A program made the translations under genes and the position numbers. A model generated the notes under the pieces. The model had not been told where the DNA came from, did not search any database, and saw only the letters and a list, made by a program, of their open reading frames with translations. Positions 1 to 6,695 of a stretch of DNA of 16,880 bases are shown in pieces. The stretch's first letter is position 1; the number at the start of each line of letters is the position of its first letter. Origin of the DNA: DATMNI01 sp035570275 (GTDB lineage: Bacteria; Acidobacteriota; Terriglobia; Bryobacterales; Bryobacteraceae); contig DATMNI010000329.1 of assembly GCA_035570275.1 (NCBI GenBank), forward strand, positions 1 through 16,880, read 5' to 3'.

Positions 1-90
1 CAAAGCCACAATACAATTTTTCGTTGAAATGTTTTGATGCCAAGGATTGACGGATGATCGCGCCTTCGGCGCGGATGAAGTCGCCGGCCC
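1..90. other. Left-edge sequence with no recognised gene
   Basis: This stretch follows the premature stop of the TonB-receptor fragment read on the minus strand. One minus-strand frame stays open from just inside the fragment to the window edge (ending ...FNEKLYCGF), but it has no good start or recognisable family, so it is not called as a gene. It contains a hairpin at 59-73 (CGCGCC-TTC-GGCGCG) and the beginning of a second one at 84-101. Confidence 0.4.
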
Positions 91-127
91 TTAAAACCGG
101 CCAAAATTCAGAAAACTACGTTTTCTG
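59..127. repeat. Cluster of three hairpins at the receptor break point
   Basis: Three inverted repeats lie within 69 bp. The first is CGCGCC-TTC-GGCGCG at 59-73. The second is GCCGG and CCGGC around CCCTTAAAA at about 83-101. The third is CAGAAAA-CTACG-TTTTCTG at 109-127. They coincide with the point where the receptor reading frame leaves family-like sequence and stops. There is no T-tract typical of an intrinsic terminator. They could be the end of a mobile element or a recombination scar; the sequence alone does not decide. Confidence 0.5.
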
Positions 128-1389
128 ATGACCGGCAACACCGTGGTCGCGCCTTGGTCGAAGAGGTATGTTCCGTGAATCGCATCTTTCTCTGAAAAAT
201 GATGATCTACTCGCGTCGTGAGGAGATTCTCATGCGCGCCATTCTGCGCTGAAAAAGTGTATGTTCCCGCATCGCCTTTGATCGGGCCGTTGGGTTGAGG
301 AAAAAAAGCCAGATAGGGGGCGACGAGCGGGATGACGGTTACGCGTCCCGTGACAAGGTCGCCTGCTCGCGCGCTCGGCGCCGGGACCGTATCCACAACG
401 CTCACTCCCAAACCTTGGCGAACGCCTTCATAGTTCACGAAGAAAAATGTTCTCTGCCGCTTCAATGGCCCGCCCAGCGAGCCGCCGAACTGGTTCCTCT
501 TGAACGGAGGCAGTGTTGAGGTGTCGAAGAAGTTGCGCGCGTCCAGTGCGCTGTTGCGGAGAAACTCGTACAAGGACCCGTGGATACGGTTGGCCCCCGC
601 ACGCGTCACCGCGTTGATCACACCACCCGATGTCTTGCCGTAGTCTGCGGGCGGGTTGGCGGTAATGACGGAAAACTCTTCAACAGCGTCGACGCCGAGG
701 CTCACACCGAGGATGCTGCCCGGACCTCCCCCGGCATAATCGTTCACATTTACACCGTCCAGCCAATAGCTGCTTTGTTGCGGGCGTGTGCCGCCGATCG
801 CCATCATGAGGCCATATCCCCGGTTCCCTCGAGGCACGTCCAACACGACAGGATTCTCGGTGCGGACAATAGAAACGCCAGGCTGCAGCGCAGCTAACGT
901 TGTCCAGTCCCGTCCATTTAACGGCAGTTCCCTTACGACCTTTCCGCTTTCGACACCGCCTGTTTGGGACGTGGCCAAGTCCACGGTCGCGGCTTCCGCT
1001 GTGGCAGTTACGGTTTGCTCCGCCGGACCGATCGCGAGTTGCAAATCGATCACACGCTCTGAGCCTATCTGGACCTCAATCCCCTTGCGATCTCCAGTCG
1101 AAAAACCAGTGGCCGTAACCGTGACGCTGTAGGTTCCGATTGGGAGATTGGGTGCGTCGTAAAGTCCGGCTGTGTTTGACGCGAGTCGCCGTGTCTCCCC
1201 GGTGCTGGCTTGGACGATGGTGACAGCCGCGCCTTGAATCACGGCGCCCGAAGAATCGGTAATCGTGCCGCGGATCGCCCCGCCTGAACTCTGCGCCTTG
1301 ACCGCTATGGGAATCATTGACAAGAAAGCACTTGCTAAAGCTATACCCACAATAGTCAATCCTAGGCGCAAGTTTTTGCGGTTTCTCAT
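91..1389 (-). pseudogene. Truncated TonB-dependent receptor (Oar-like), N-terminal 432 residues
   Basis: Complete outer-membrane receptors of this family import large substrates with energy from TonB and are roughly 1000-1200 residues long; this copy has 432. The ATG at 1389 is chosen over the upstream extension because AAGGA lies 7 nt before it and a signal peptide follows at once (basic MRNRKNLR, hydrophobic stretch to about residue 28, cleavage near VKA-QSS). Residues 35-120 form a carboxypeptidase-regulatory-like beta-sandwich (GAIRGTITDSSGAVIQGA). Residues 150-270 look like the plug (ELPLNGRDW, YWLDGVNVND, GGVINAVTRAGANRIHGSLYE is the typical plug end). The first barrel strands begin (GGPLKRQRTFFFVNYEG) and the frame stops after RVDHHFSEKDAIHGTY. 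Without a barrel it cannot be a working channel. The other receptor in this window, at 10185-13625, is full length. Confidence 0.8.
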
Positions 1390-1463
1390 AGTCCATTCCT
1401 TAGAGAGCGGGCTCTTCCAGCCTCTCGTCGTCTCTTGTGTTCGTTCGCGGCTCGAACCGATGA

Positions 1464-1492
1464 TCATAGCCGGCATATGCAAACGAGCCAAT
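1464..1492 (-). promoter_or_regulatory. Candidate sigma70 promoter of the truncated receptor
   Basis: On the minus strand, TTGGCT (-35, at 1487-1492) and TATGAT (-10, at 1464-1469) are separated by exactly 17 bp. That is four and five matches out of six to the consensus. The predicted start of transcription is near 1457, giving a leader of about 70 nt before the ATG at 1389. The promoter appears intact although the gene is broken. Confidence 0.5.
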
Positions 1493-1542
1493 TACATAAA
1501 CCTGGTAGGCCGGAATGGGTCGCGGAATCACGAGTGTGACGG

Positions 1543-1761
1543 CTATGTTCGAAGGGAACCTGTTGTTGTGAGCTCGCGTTCGGCCTGCAACCAATCCTCC
1601 AGCTCAGAGCCAGTTTGTCCCCCGCGCTGCAGATAAATCTCGTACGCACGAAATCTTATTTTCTGCTCACGCGACGAGTGTAGTGAGCGTTCTCTTTCCG
1701 CAACGGCGCCATCACGTTGCCTGGAGTCGTTATTGCCGGTTATCTTTGCTTTCGATGCCAT
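1543..1761 (-). CDS. DUF2934 family small protein
   Basis: A 72-residue soluble protein. The C-terminal half (REQKIRFRAYEIYLQRGG followed by ELEDWLQAERELT) is the DUF2934 signature: an IRxRAYELY-like helix, a short glycine-containing turn, and a DWLQAERE helix. Members are common in Acidobacteriota and Proteobacteria, are often found as stand-alone small proteins, and have no established function. The N-terminal half is polar and probably unstructured. The ATG at 1761 is preferred to the one at 1788 because AAAGGAGA stands 6 nt upstream of it. It is on the same strand as its neighbours but separated by 90 bp from the SDR gene stop at 1852, so it could be co-transcribed or independent. No signal peptide or membrane segment is visible. 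Confidence 0.8.
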   Translation of the reverse strand: MASKAKITGNNDSRQRDGAVAERERSLHSSREQKIRFRAYEIYLQRGGQTGSELEDWLQAERELTTTGSLRT

Positions 1762-1851
1762 GCTCGTCTCCTTTGAAATGGACTCCACAAAGTCTCCTTG
1801 ATCTCACCGCAGTGACCCAATAGCTTTGGTCCAGCCGGGCCTGCCCTCCGG

Positions 1852-2613
1852 TCACCAAACCTTCATCCCGCCATCGACAACGACGTCGATCCCTGTCACG
1901 TACGAACTGTCATCCGACGCCAGGAATAGAGCGACGCGGGCCACTTCTTCAGGCCGGCCGAGCCGACCCAACAGTGTCTTACCGACCATGTAGCTTGCCC
2001 ACTCCGGATCTTTCAACTGTTCGCGCGTCTGGTTGGTTTCAATCACCCCCGGCGAGATCGAATTGGCGCGAATCCCATGATCGCGGCCTTCCATCGCCAA
2101 TTGGCGGGTCATGGCAATGATGCCGGCCTTGGCTGTAGTGTGCGAGAGCGAGCCCAGGTTCTTGAAGCTCATTTGGGCGGTCAGCGAGCCGGTGTTAACG
2201 ATCACTCCGCGGCTGGCCTTCAAATAAGGCCACGCAGCACGCGTCAGATAGAACACCAGGTCCATCTCTTCCCGGCGATTGCGGTCCCACTCGTCATCTG
2301 TGATGTCTTCGAGCCAATTGAAGTAGGCCATTGCCGCGTTGTTGAAGAGCACGTCGATCCGGCTAAAGGTGCGCATCGCAAAATCGACTAGGCCCTGACA
2401 GTCGGCCGGCTTGGTCAGATCGCAGGGCTGCAGCGAGACCATCGTTCCGCCCGCTGCGCGGACCGCTTCAACCGTGGCTTCCGAGTTCTCGACCTGCAAA
2501 CCACAGCCGACGACCAAAGCGCCCTCTCGAGCGAAGACAAGGGCAGCTTCACGGCCGATACTCCCTCCGGTACCCGTGATGATGCAGATTCTCCCTAAAA
2601 GCCTCTCCGACAT
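1852..2613 (-). CDS. SDR-family oxidoreductase lacking the catalytic tyrosine
   Basis: A 253-residue short-chain dehydrogenase/reductase-fold protein, presumably cytoplasmic. It has the dinucleotide-binding TGTGGSIG (residues 13-20), NNAA (91-94), the post-catalytic IRANSISPG (about 191-199) and the C-terminal VVVDGGMKVW. The classical tetrad Asn-Ser-Tyr-x3-Lys is altered. Ser143 and Lys162 are present, but the tyrosine position is His158 (SHTTAK) and the helix-4 asparagine position is Asp118 (EMDLVF). Some SDR subgroups share the H-x3-K form, so this may be a natural subclass with a different mechanism or a non-redox role; the substrate cannot be inferred. The ATG at 2613 has AAGGGA 7 nt upstream. 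It lies 70 nt behind the SnoaL-like gene on the same strand, consistent with a two-gene operon. Confidence 0.85.
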   Translation of the reverse strand: MSERLLGRICIITGTGGSIGREAALVFAREGALVVGCGLQVENSEATVEAVRAAGGTMVSLQPCDLTKPADCQGLVDFAMRTFSRIDVLFNNAAMAYFNWLEDITDDEWDRNRREEMDLVFYLTRAAWPYLKASRGVIVNTGSLTAQMSFKNLGSLSHTTAKAGIIAMTRQLAMEGRDHGIRANSISPGVIETNQTREQLKDPEWASYMVGKTLLGRLGRPEEVARVALFLASDDSSYVTGIDVVVDGGMKVW

Positions 2614-2683
2614 GCGTTATCCCTTCGGTTGGCTGAAGTTGTTCTTCGAGACCCGTTGTTTTCGCGAAACGGAAGGGACATCA

Positions 2684-3055
2684 CTACGAGAACTTGGGGT
2701 TTAGAAAAACGTACAGCGCAGCGATCCTTCCGTCGCGGACAATCATGACGTCCAGCCCGGTGTAATCGGGAGCTTCGCCTTTCGGACCAGAGCCCCAGGC
2801 GAGAATCCCACAGTTGTGAACAGCTTGGGCCTCTCCATGCGGCGTGTAGACAAAAAGCGGGTGGGTCGCGCGGAGGTCACCAGCGAACTTGTCCAGAGCG
2901 TCGCGTCCAACGAACGCGCCAGGCGGAACATAGAGTACGCAGTCGTCATTGTAGAACTCGTCTATGGCTGCACGGCGAAGGGCGGCATCACCCTCGCCGA
3001 ATACCTCCTGCAGGTTGCGATGAACAAGCTCAATAATTCGCTCAGTCATCTCCAC
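2684..3055 (-). CDS. SnoaL-like / NTF2-fold protein
   Basis: A 123-residue protein with the pattern of the SnoaL/NTF2-like fold. An N-terminal helix (IIELVHRNLQEVFGEG) is followed by EFYNDDCVLYVPPGAFVGRDAL, typical of the pocket rim. A helix-strand region then leads to the closing strands DYTGLDVMIVRDGRIAALYVFLNP. Members act as isomerases, cyclases or hydratases, or simply bind small ligands, so the reaction is unknown. Start choice: GAGGAGG is 6 nt before a GTG at 3055 but 12 nt before the ATG at 3049, so the GTG start is better supported. It is the first gene after a candidate sigma54 promoter and is followed 70 nt later by the SDR gene, suggesting that both act on the same small molecule. 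No signal peptide. Confidence 0.75.
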   Translation of the reverse strand: MEMTERIIELVHRNLQEVFGEGDAALRRAAIDEFYNDDCVLYVPPGAFVGRDALDKFAGDLRATHPLFVYTPHGEAQAVHNCGILAWGSGPKGEAPDYTGLDVMIVRDGRIAALYVFLNPKFS

Positions 3056-3184
3056 GCTCTACCTCCTCAAGCTCTGTTCTTGGAGCATTTGGAATCCACC
3101 CTTGTTGAAGAGTGAGCCGCTCTACCCATAGTTCGTTTGCTATTCTCAAGAAAAGCACTCCAAATCCTTTCAGTTCATCGGAAT

Positions 3185-3200
3185 TGCAACCACGTGACCA
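3185..3200 (-). promoter_or_regulatory. Candidate sigma54 (-24/-12) promoter
   Basis: Read on the minus strand this is TGGTCACGTGGTTGCA. The invariant TGG of the -24 element and TTGCA of the -12 element are both perfect and correctly spaced (consensus TGGCACG-N4-TTGCW), while the four bases after TGG deviate. Transcription would start near 3174, about 119 nt before the GTG start of the SnoaL-like gene. The adjacent upstream gene encodes a sigma54 activator, which raises the likelihood of this call. Confidence 0.55.
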
Positions 3201-3241
3201 TTCCAAGTGCTTGTCGAATCTATGAGTTGGCGTGAATCTGG

Positions 3242-3276
3242 TCCCGAATTTTCGGGATTTCCCGCTAAATGGGAAA
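3242..3276. promoter_or_regulatory. Pair of inverted repeats, possible activator binding sites
   Basis: The first dyad is TCCCGAA-TT-TTCGGGA at 3242-3257, and TTTCCC-N7-GGGAAA follows immediately at 3258-3276. They lie about 68-102 bp upstream of the predicted sigma54 transcription start, where upstream activating sequences of NtrC-type proteins are usually found. Both have TCCC and GGGA half-sites. A terminator for the regulator gene (stop at 3323) is the main alternative, but no T-tract follows on that strand. Confidence 0.45.
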
Positions 3277-3322
3277 AACGCCGGGAGAACGACTCCTCCT
3301 TGTCTACGGCCGGATCATCGTT

Positions 3323-5533
3323 CTATCTGGGCTTATACTGTTGCTTGTGGATGCCAAGACGCTTGATTTTTGCATCGAGGGTCGAATCGGGGATGCCCAG
3401 CTTAGCGGCAGCGCCGGCCGGCCCTGATATTCGACCCTGACTTTGGGCGAGTGCAGATTCAATCGCTTCTTTTTCGTGTGCCAACAAGGCACCGGTCAGA
3501 GGCACGCTGGAACGAGGGACTTCGGACGGCTCTCGCTTGAGCCAAGCCTCGTCTACAGCAAAGATGCTCGAGTCGCTCAGGATGACTGCGCGCTCGATCA
3601 CGTTTTGCAACTCACGAACGTTTCCCGGCCACCCATATGCTCTCAGAAGATCCAGTGTTTTCCTGTCGATGCTTCTGAACTTCTTCCCAATCTTCCTTCC
3701 AAATCGAGCAATGAAGTACTCGACAAGCACGGGAATATCGGCCGCTCGCTCGCGCAGAGAGGGCATTGTGATCGGCACAACGTTCAACCTGTAGAGAAGG
3801 TCCTGGCGGAACTTGCCTTCGCTCACGAGTTTCTCAAGGTCGCGATGTGTTGCAGCCAGTACTCGAACATCCACCGGAATGGGTTTGTCACTACCGAGGC
3901 GTTCGATCTCGCGCTCTTGCAGGACGCGCAATAATGCGATTTGAACATCCGGAGGCAGATCGCCAACTTCGTCAAGGAAAATGGTGCCACCGTTCGCTGC
4001 TTCAAAGCGTCCTAGACGACGTTGTGTTGCGCCCGTGAATGCGCCCTTTTCATGCCCGAAGAGTTCTGAAGATATCAGCGAAGCTGGGATTGCGCCGCAA
4101 TTCACGGCGATAAACGGCTGCTCCGCCCGCTTAGAACGCTTGTGAATTGCGCGCGCGATCAACTCCTTTCCCGTACCGGTTTCACCCAGAACGAGAACTG
4201 TCGAGTCTGAGAGTGCCACCTTGCTGATCTGAGCCAGTACCTTCTGCAACGGCTCTGAAGAACCGACGATCTCCCCAAATAGAGACGCCTGGTTGATCTC
4301 TTCACGCAGAGCGGCGTTTTCCTGTTGTAGCCTCTCCTCATCTCGTTTGCGGTCGTCGATATCGGTACACGCAACGTACCAACGGAGGATTTGTCCCTCT
4401 TCGTCCCGCAAGGCGTTGTAACGAGCCAAAAACCAACGATAGGCTCCATCACTCTTGCGCATCCGCACTTCGATTTCAAAGGCAGAGCCAGTCGACATGG
4501 CGGGGTCCCATTGAGCCTGGACGCGCTTTGAATCATCGGGATGACCCAAAAAGCCGTGGGCTGTGCCCCGCCACCCATCGAGAGTGAGGCCGAAGTAATC
4601 AAGCGCCATTCGGTTGATAAACAGACGCTCGCGGTGGGGCCCGAAAACAGCTATGAGTTGTGGCGTCAGGTCCAGGATTTGACGAAGTTCCTCCTCACTC
4701 TTGTGCAGTGCCTTCGTTAATTGCTCTTGCTCCGTGACGTCTATCCCTGTTCCTACGAATCCCTGACCGTTGGGCGCGGGGATACCGACGCAACGCACAT
4801 GACGAATCGCGCCGTCGGGCCGCACAATGCGCTTCGTGAAGTCGAATCCCCGATGCTCGGACAGCATCTTGTCAATTGCTCGCGCCATGAAATCCCAATC
4901 TTCCGGGTGGACAAGCGCCATATATTCCTGGATGCTCGGCGCCATACCACGCCGATCGAGGCCGTGGATCTCAAACAACTGGGGAGACCAATACTGGAAA
5001 CCGGCAGAATCGAAGGCCCAACTACCGGCGTGCGCCAGTCGCTGCCCCTCTGCAAAGTAGAACTCCGTTTGCTTACGCTCTTCGATGTCGAGGTTAATCC
5101 CGATCCAATACGGGAGCGTTCCATCGCTGGCTCGGACGGGTTCGACACGGCTGAGGAACCAGCGATACTCTCCTTCAGCGTTACGAACTCGAAAAGTCAC
5201 CTCTCCGGCGCAACCCTTCTTTAGACAGTTCGACCATACTCTACGTGTTTCCTCGTGATCGTCCGGATGCAGGAAAGGGATGTGGGCATCCCACTCTACA
5301 CCCGTGTGGACACCGAACCGGAGGCGATGGTCATTCGGGAGACCAAGGTAATCGGCGCATCTTTCGTTCACGAAAGCGAGTCCGCCGGACGGCATCGCGT
5401 ACCACGTATGCGCGGGAATAGTGTTGAGTGTGTTTCGCCACTGCATCGCGAACGATGATTCTTGGCCGGAAGAAGCACCATCGATATTCGATCCGTGGCC
5501 CCAGTCGGGTTCATATTGCGGAAATGCAGCCAT
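3323..5533 (-). CDS. Sigma54-dependent transcriptional activator with three PAS domains
   Basis: A 736-residue cytoplasmic enhancer-binding protein. Three PAS-type sensor domains come first (about residues 31-153, 161-268, 278-395), with typical ends such as GEYRWFLSRVEPV and ILRWYVACTDIDDRKRDEE. A short coiled coil (396-418) follows. The AAA+ domain has Walker A GETGTGKE (450-457), the sigma54-contacting loop GAFTGA (497-502) and Walker B FLDEVGDL (Asp521, Glu522), plus GWPGNVRELQN near its end. The C-terminal helix-turn-helix (about 686-733, GAAAKLGIPDSTLDAKIKRLGI) resembles that of FhlA-like activators. There is no receiver domain, so control is probably by ligand binding to PAS rather than phosphorylation. 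The ATG at 5533 is preferred to 5554 because GGGGGG lies about 5 nt upstream, whereas 5554 has no ribosome site. The SnoaL and SDR genes downstream, with a sigma54-like promoter, are the obvious targets. Confidence 0.92.
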   Translation of the reverse strand: MAAFPQYEPDWGHGSNIDGASSGQESSFAMQWRNTLNTIPAHTWYAMPSGGLAFVNERCADYLGLPNDHRLRFGVHTGVEWDAHIPFLHPDDHEETRRVWSNCLKKGCAGEVTFRVRNAEGEYRWFLSRVEPVRASDGTLPYWIGINLDIEERKQTEFYFAEGQRLAHAGSWAFDSAGFQYWSPQLFEIHGLDRRGMAPSIQEYMALVHPEDWDFMARAIDKMLSEHRGFDFTKRIVRPDGAIRHVRCVGIPAPNGQGFVGTGIDVTEQEQLTKALHKSEEELRQILDLTPQLIAVFGPHRERLFINRMALDYFGLTLDGWRGTAHGFLGHPDDSKRVQAQWDPAMSTGSAFEIEVRMRKSDGAYRWFLARYNALRDEEGQILRWYVACTDIDDRKRDEERLQQENAALREEINQASLFGEIVGSSEPLQKVLAQISKVALSDSTVLVLGETGTGKELIARAIHKRSKRAEQPFIAVNCGAIPASLISSELFGHEKGAFTGATQRRLGRFEAANGGTIFLDEVGDLPPDVQIALLRVLQEREIERLGSDKPIPVDVRVLAATHRDLEKLVSEGKFRQDLLYRLNVVPITMPSLRERAADIPVLVEYFIARFGRKIGKKFRSIDRKTLDLLRAYGWPGNVRELQNVIERAVILSDSSIFAVDEAWLKREPSEVPRSSVPLTGALLAHEKEAIESALAQSQGRISGPAGAAAKLGIPDSTLDAKIKRLGIHKQQYKPR

Positions 5534-5567
5534 GCGTGCCCCCCATGAAACCATTAGATACTACTTC

Positions 5568-5730
5568 TGTTGCGCGCGATGCTACCTGGTGGAGCGATTC
5601 CGCGGAACCTGCCGGGCGCCTGATTGCGATGCGCGGGAGCTGAAGAGACGGCACATCGACGACGCGGCCTGGAAGGGCTGCGGCGCTGCCCACTCGATTT
5701 GAGGAGTTGACGCGCGACCCGCAGTTCGGC
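5568..5730 (+). pseudogene. Possible relic of a serine-recombinase zinc-ribbon region
   Basis: Plus-strand translation gives YYFCCARCYLVERF, then CRAPDCDARELKRR and HIDDAAWKG. This resembles the zinc beta-ribbon of large serine recombinases (a YYxC...C segment, then CxAP, a leucine-rich turn and DxAVW). After a frame change the sequence continues as FEELTRDP, which would suit the coiled coil that follows this ribbon. There is no catalytic domain, no start and at least one frameshift, so at most it is a scrap of a mobile element. The match is from memory of the family pattern and is uncertain. Confidence 0.33.
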
Positions 5731-5992
5731 GAGCGAGCGGCCTCGCCGCGGGGCGTTGCGCCCTCGCAACGATTCGAGCGTGCGGCCGGCGCGCACTCGC
5801 ACGCTTCGAGACAACTCCCGCGGAGATCCGAGGCGCTCGTCGGCTGGCGTCGCGTGGGCGCGCGTGCCGGCGGGACCGCGGTGCCGCGCGGGAGCGTCCG
5901 GATCCCGCGTTGTGCGCGCAAGCGAGGCGTCGTCGATCTCGGGCCGGAGTCCGACGCGGGGCGCGCCGCGGGCTCCTGTCTTCCGCCGACAC
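5727..5992. repeat. GC-rich dispersed repeat, copy A
   Basis: A stretch of very GC-rich, low-complexity DNA related to copy B at 15101-15395. Shared blocks include a 23-nt block at 5726-5748 versus 15206-15228 (one mismatch), which itself folds as CGGCGAG...CTCGCCG. A 16-nt block at 5795-5810 matches 15252-15267 (one mismatch). GCGTCCGGAT at 5894-5903 matches 15330-15339. A GAGTCxGACGCG block followed by a GTCT(C/T)CCG-like end lies at about 5947-5987 versus 15134-15180. In copy A that last block comes after the others; in copy B it comes first. Overlapping ORFs on both strands here are compositional artefacts. The right end abuts the broken aminotransferase. Confidence 0.65.
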
Positions 5993-6569
5993 CAGTTTCG
6001 TGTTGCGGTCGATCGCCTTTTCCATGTCAGCCGGATCGACGCGCCAGTAACCGTCGCGCCTGTGCTGCACGACTCGAAGCTAAATCCGGCCCTCTTTTTC
6101 CAGCACGTGGTAGAGGAACTTGCTGGCCTGATAGTGTAGCTCGTCGATGACCACGTTGCCCTTCGTATCGCCAATGCTCATGCCGGCGACCACGATGTTC
6201 TCGGCGTCCGTTGTGCTCTGTACAAACGCGATCTCGCCGGGCTTGGCGTTGATCAGCCAGGCAAACAGATCCCTCACTTCAGTATCCTGCCGGAAGTTGG
6301 AACGGTCTTCTCCCGGCCATATGCCCGGTAGCCCCCGTAGCTTTCCATGGCTCGAAGCGAATGAATGCTGATGGGATGGTAGTCCGCCGCGGTTAGCCAA
6401 ATTTTGTTCTTTAGCCACGGAAAATCCTCGCGGACTGCGGCCCAGTCGGTTGCGCGGCTGGGGTGTCCGCGCCGGCGGCTTTCACGGCTCGGGAAACAGC
6501 GGAAGCGCCGCTGGCTATAGCGGCGGTCGATTGGAGCAGTTGACGTCGGTTGAGACTCATTTTCACCAT
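5993..6569 (-). pseudogene. Truncated, frameshifted class V aminotransferase with Tat leader
   Basis: Fragments in several frames reconstruct the N-terminal part of a PLP-dependent class V aminotransferase-fold enzyme (isopenicillin N epimerase/cysteine desulfurase-like). From 6569: a Tat-type leader (MSLNRRQLLQSTAAIASGAS), then SARIFR. After a shift comes VAKEQ, and a second shift gives IWLTAADYHPISIHSLRAMES. A shift back gives RQDTEVRDLFAWLINAKPGE, IAFVQSTTDAENIVVAGMS and GNVVIDELHYQASKFLYHVL. A stop after EKEGRI (6080) is followed, out of frame, by LRVVQHRRDGYW and PADMEKAIDRNTKLVS. Homology then ends abruptly at the GC-rich repeat. The PLP-binding lysine region and the C-terminal domain are missing. 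AGGAGG precedes the ATG at 6569, with GTG 6566 and ATG 6560 as alternative starts. At least four frame disruptions make sequencing error an unlikely sole cause. Confidence 0.8.
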
Positions 6570-6695
6570 GACCTCCTGGTCTAGTCTAGTCCTGTTCATT
6601 AGTGGCCGGCGTGCGGGCCGCCCAACTTACCGAGGCAGACTGGACAGCGCCAAGGGGACCGCCGGCGAGTCCTGGATCGTCAACGCGTTTGAGCC

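Noticed and set aside
1265..1636. 123-codon ORF on the plus strand
   Set aside because: It is antisense to the receptor start and promoter, with no conserved motif and no ribosome site.
3258..3276. Intrinsic terminator for the regulator gene
   Set aside because: The hairpin is present, but there is no T-run after it on the minus strand, so a binding-site interpretation is preferred.
5511..6174. Several long overlapping ORFs on both strands
   Set aside because: They run through the GC-rich repeat and are Arg/Ala/Pro-rich without conserved motifs, apart from the short aminotransferase piece at the right end, which is annotated as pseudogene.
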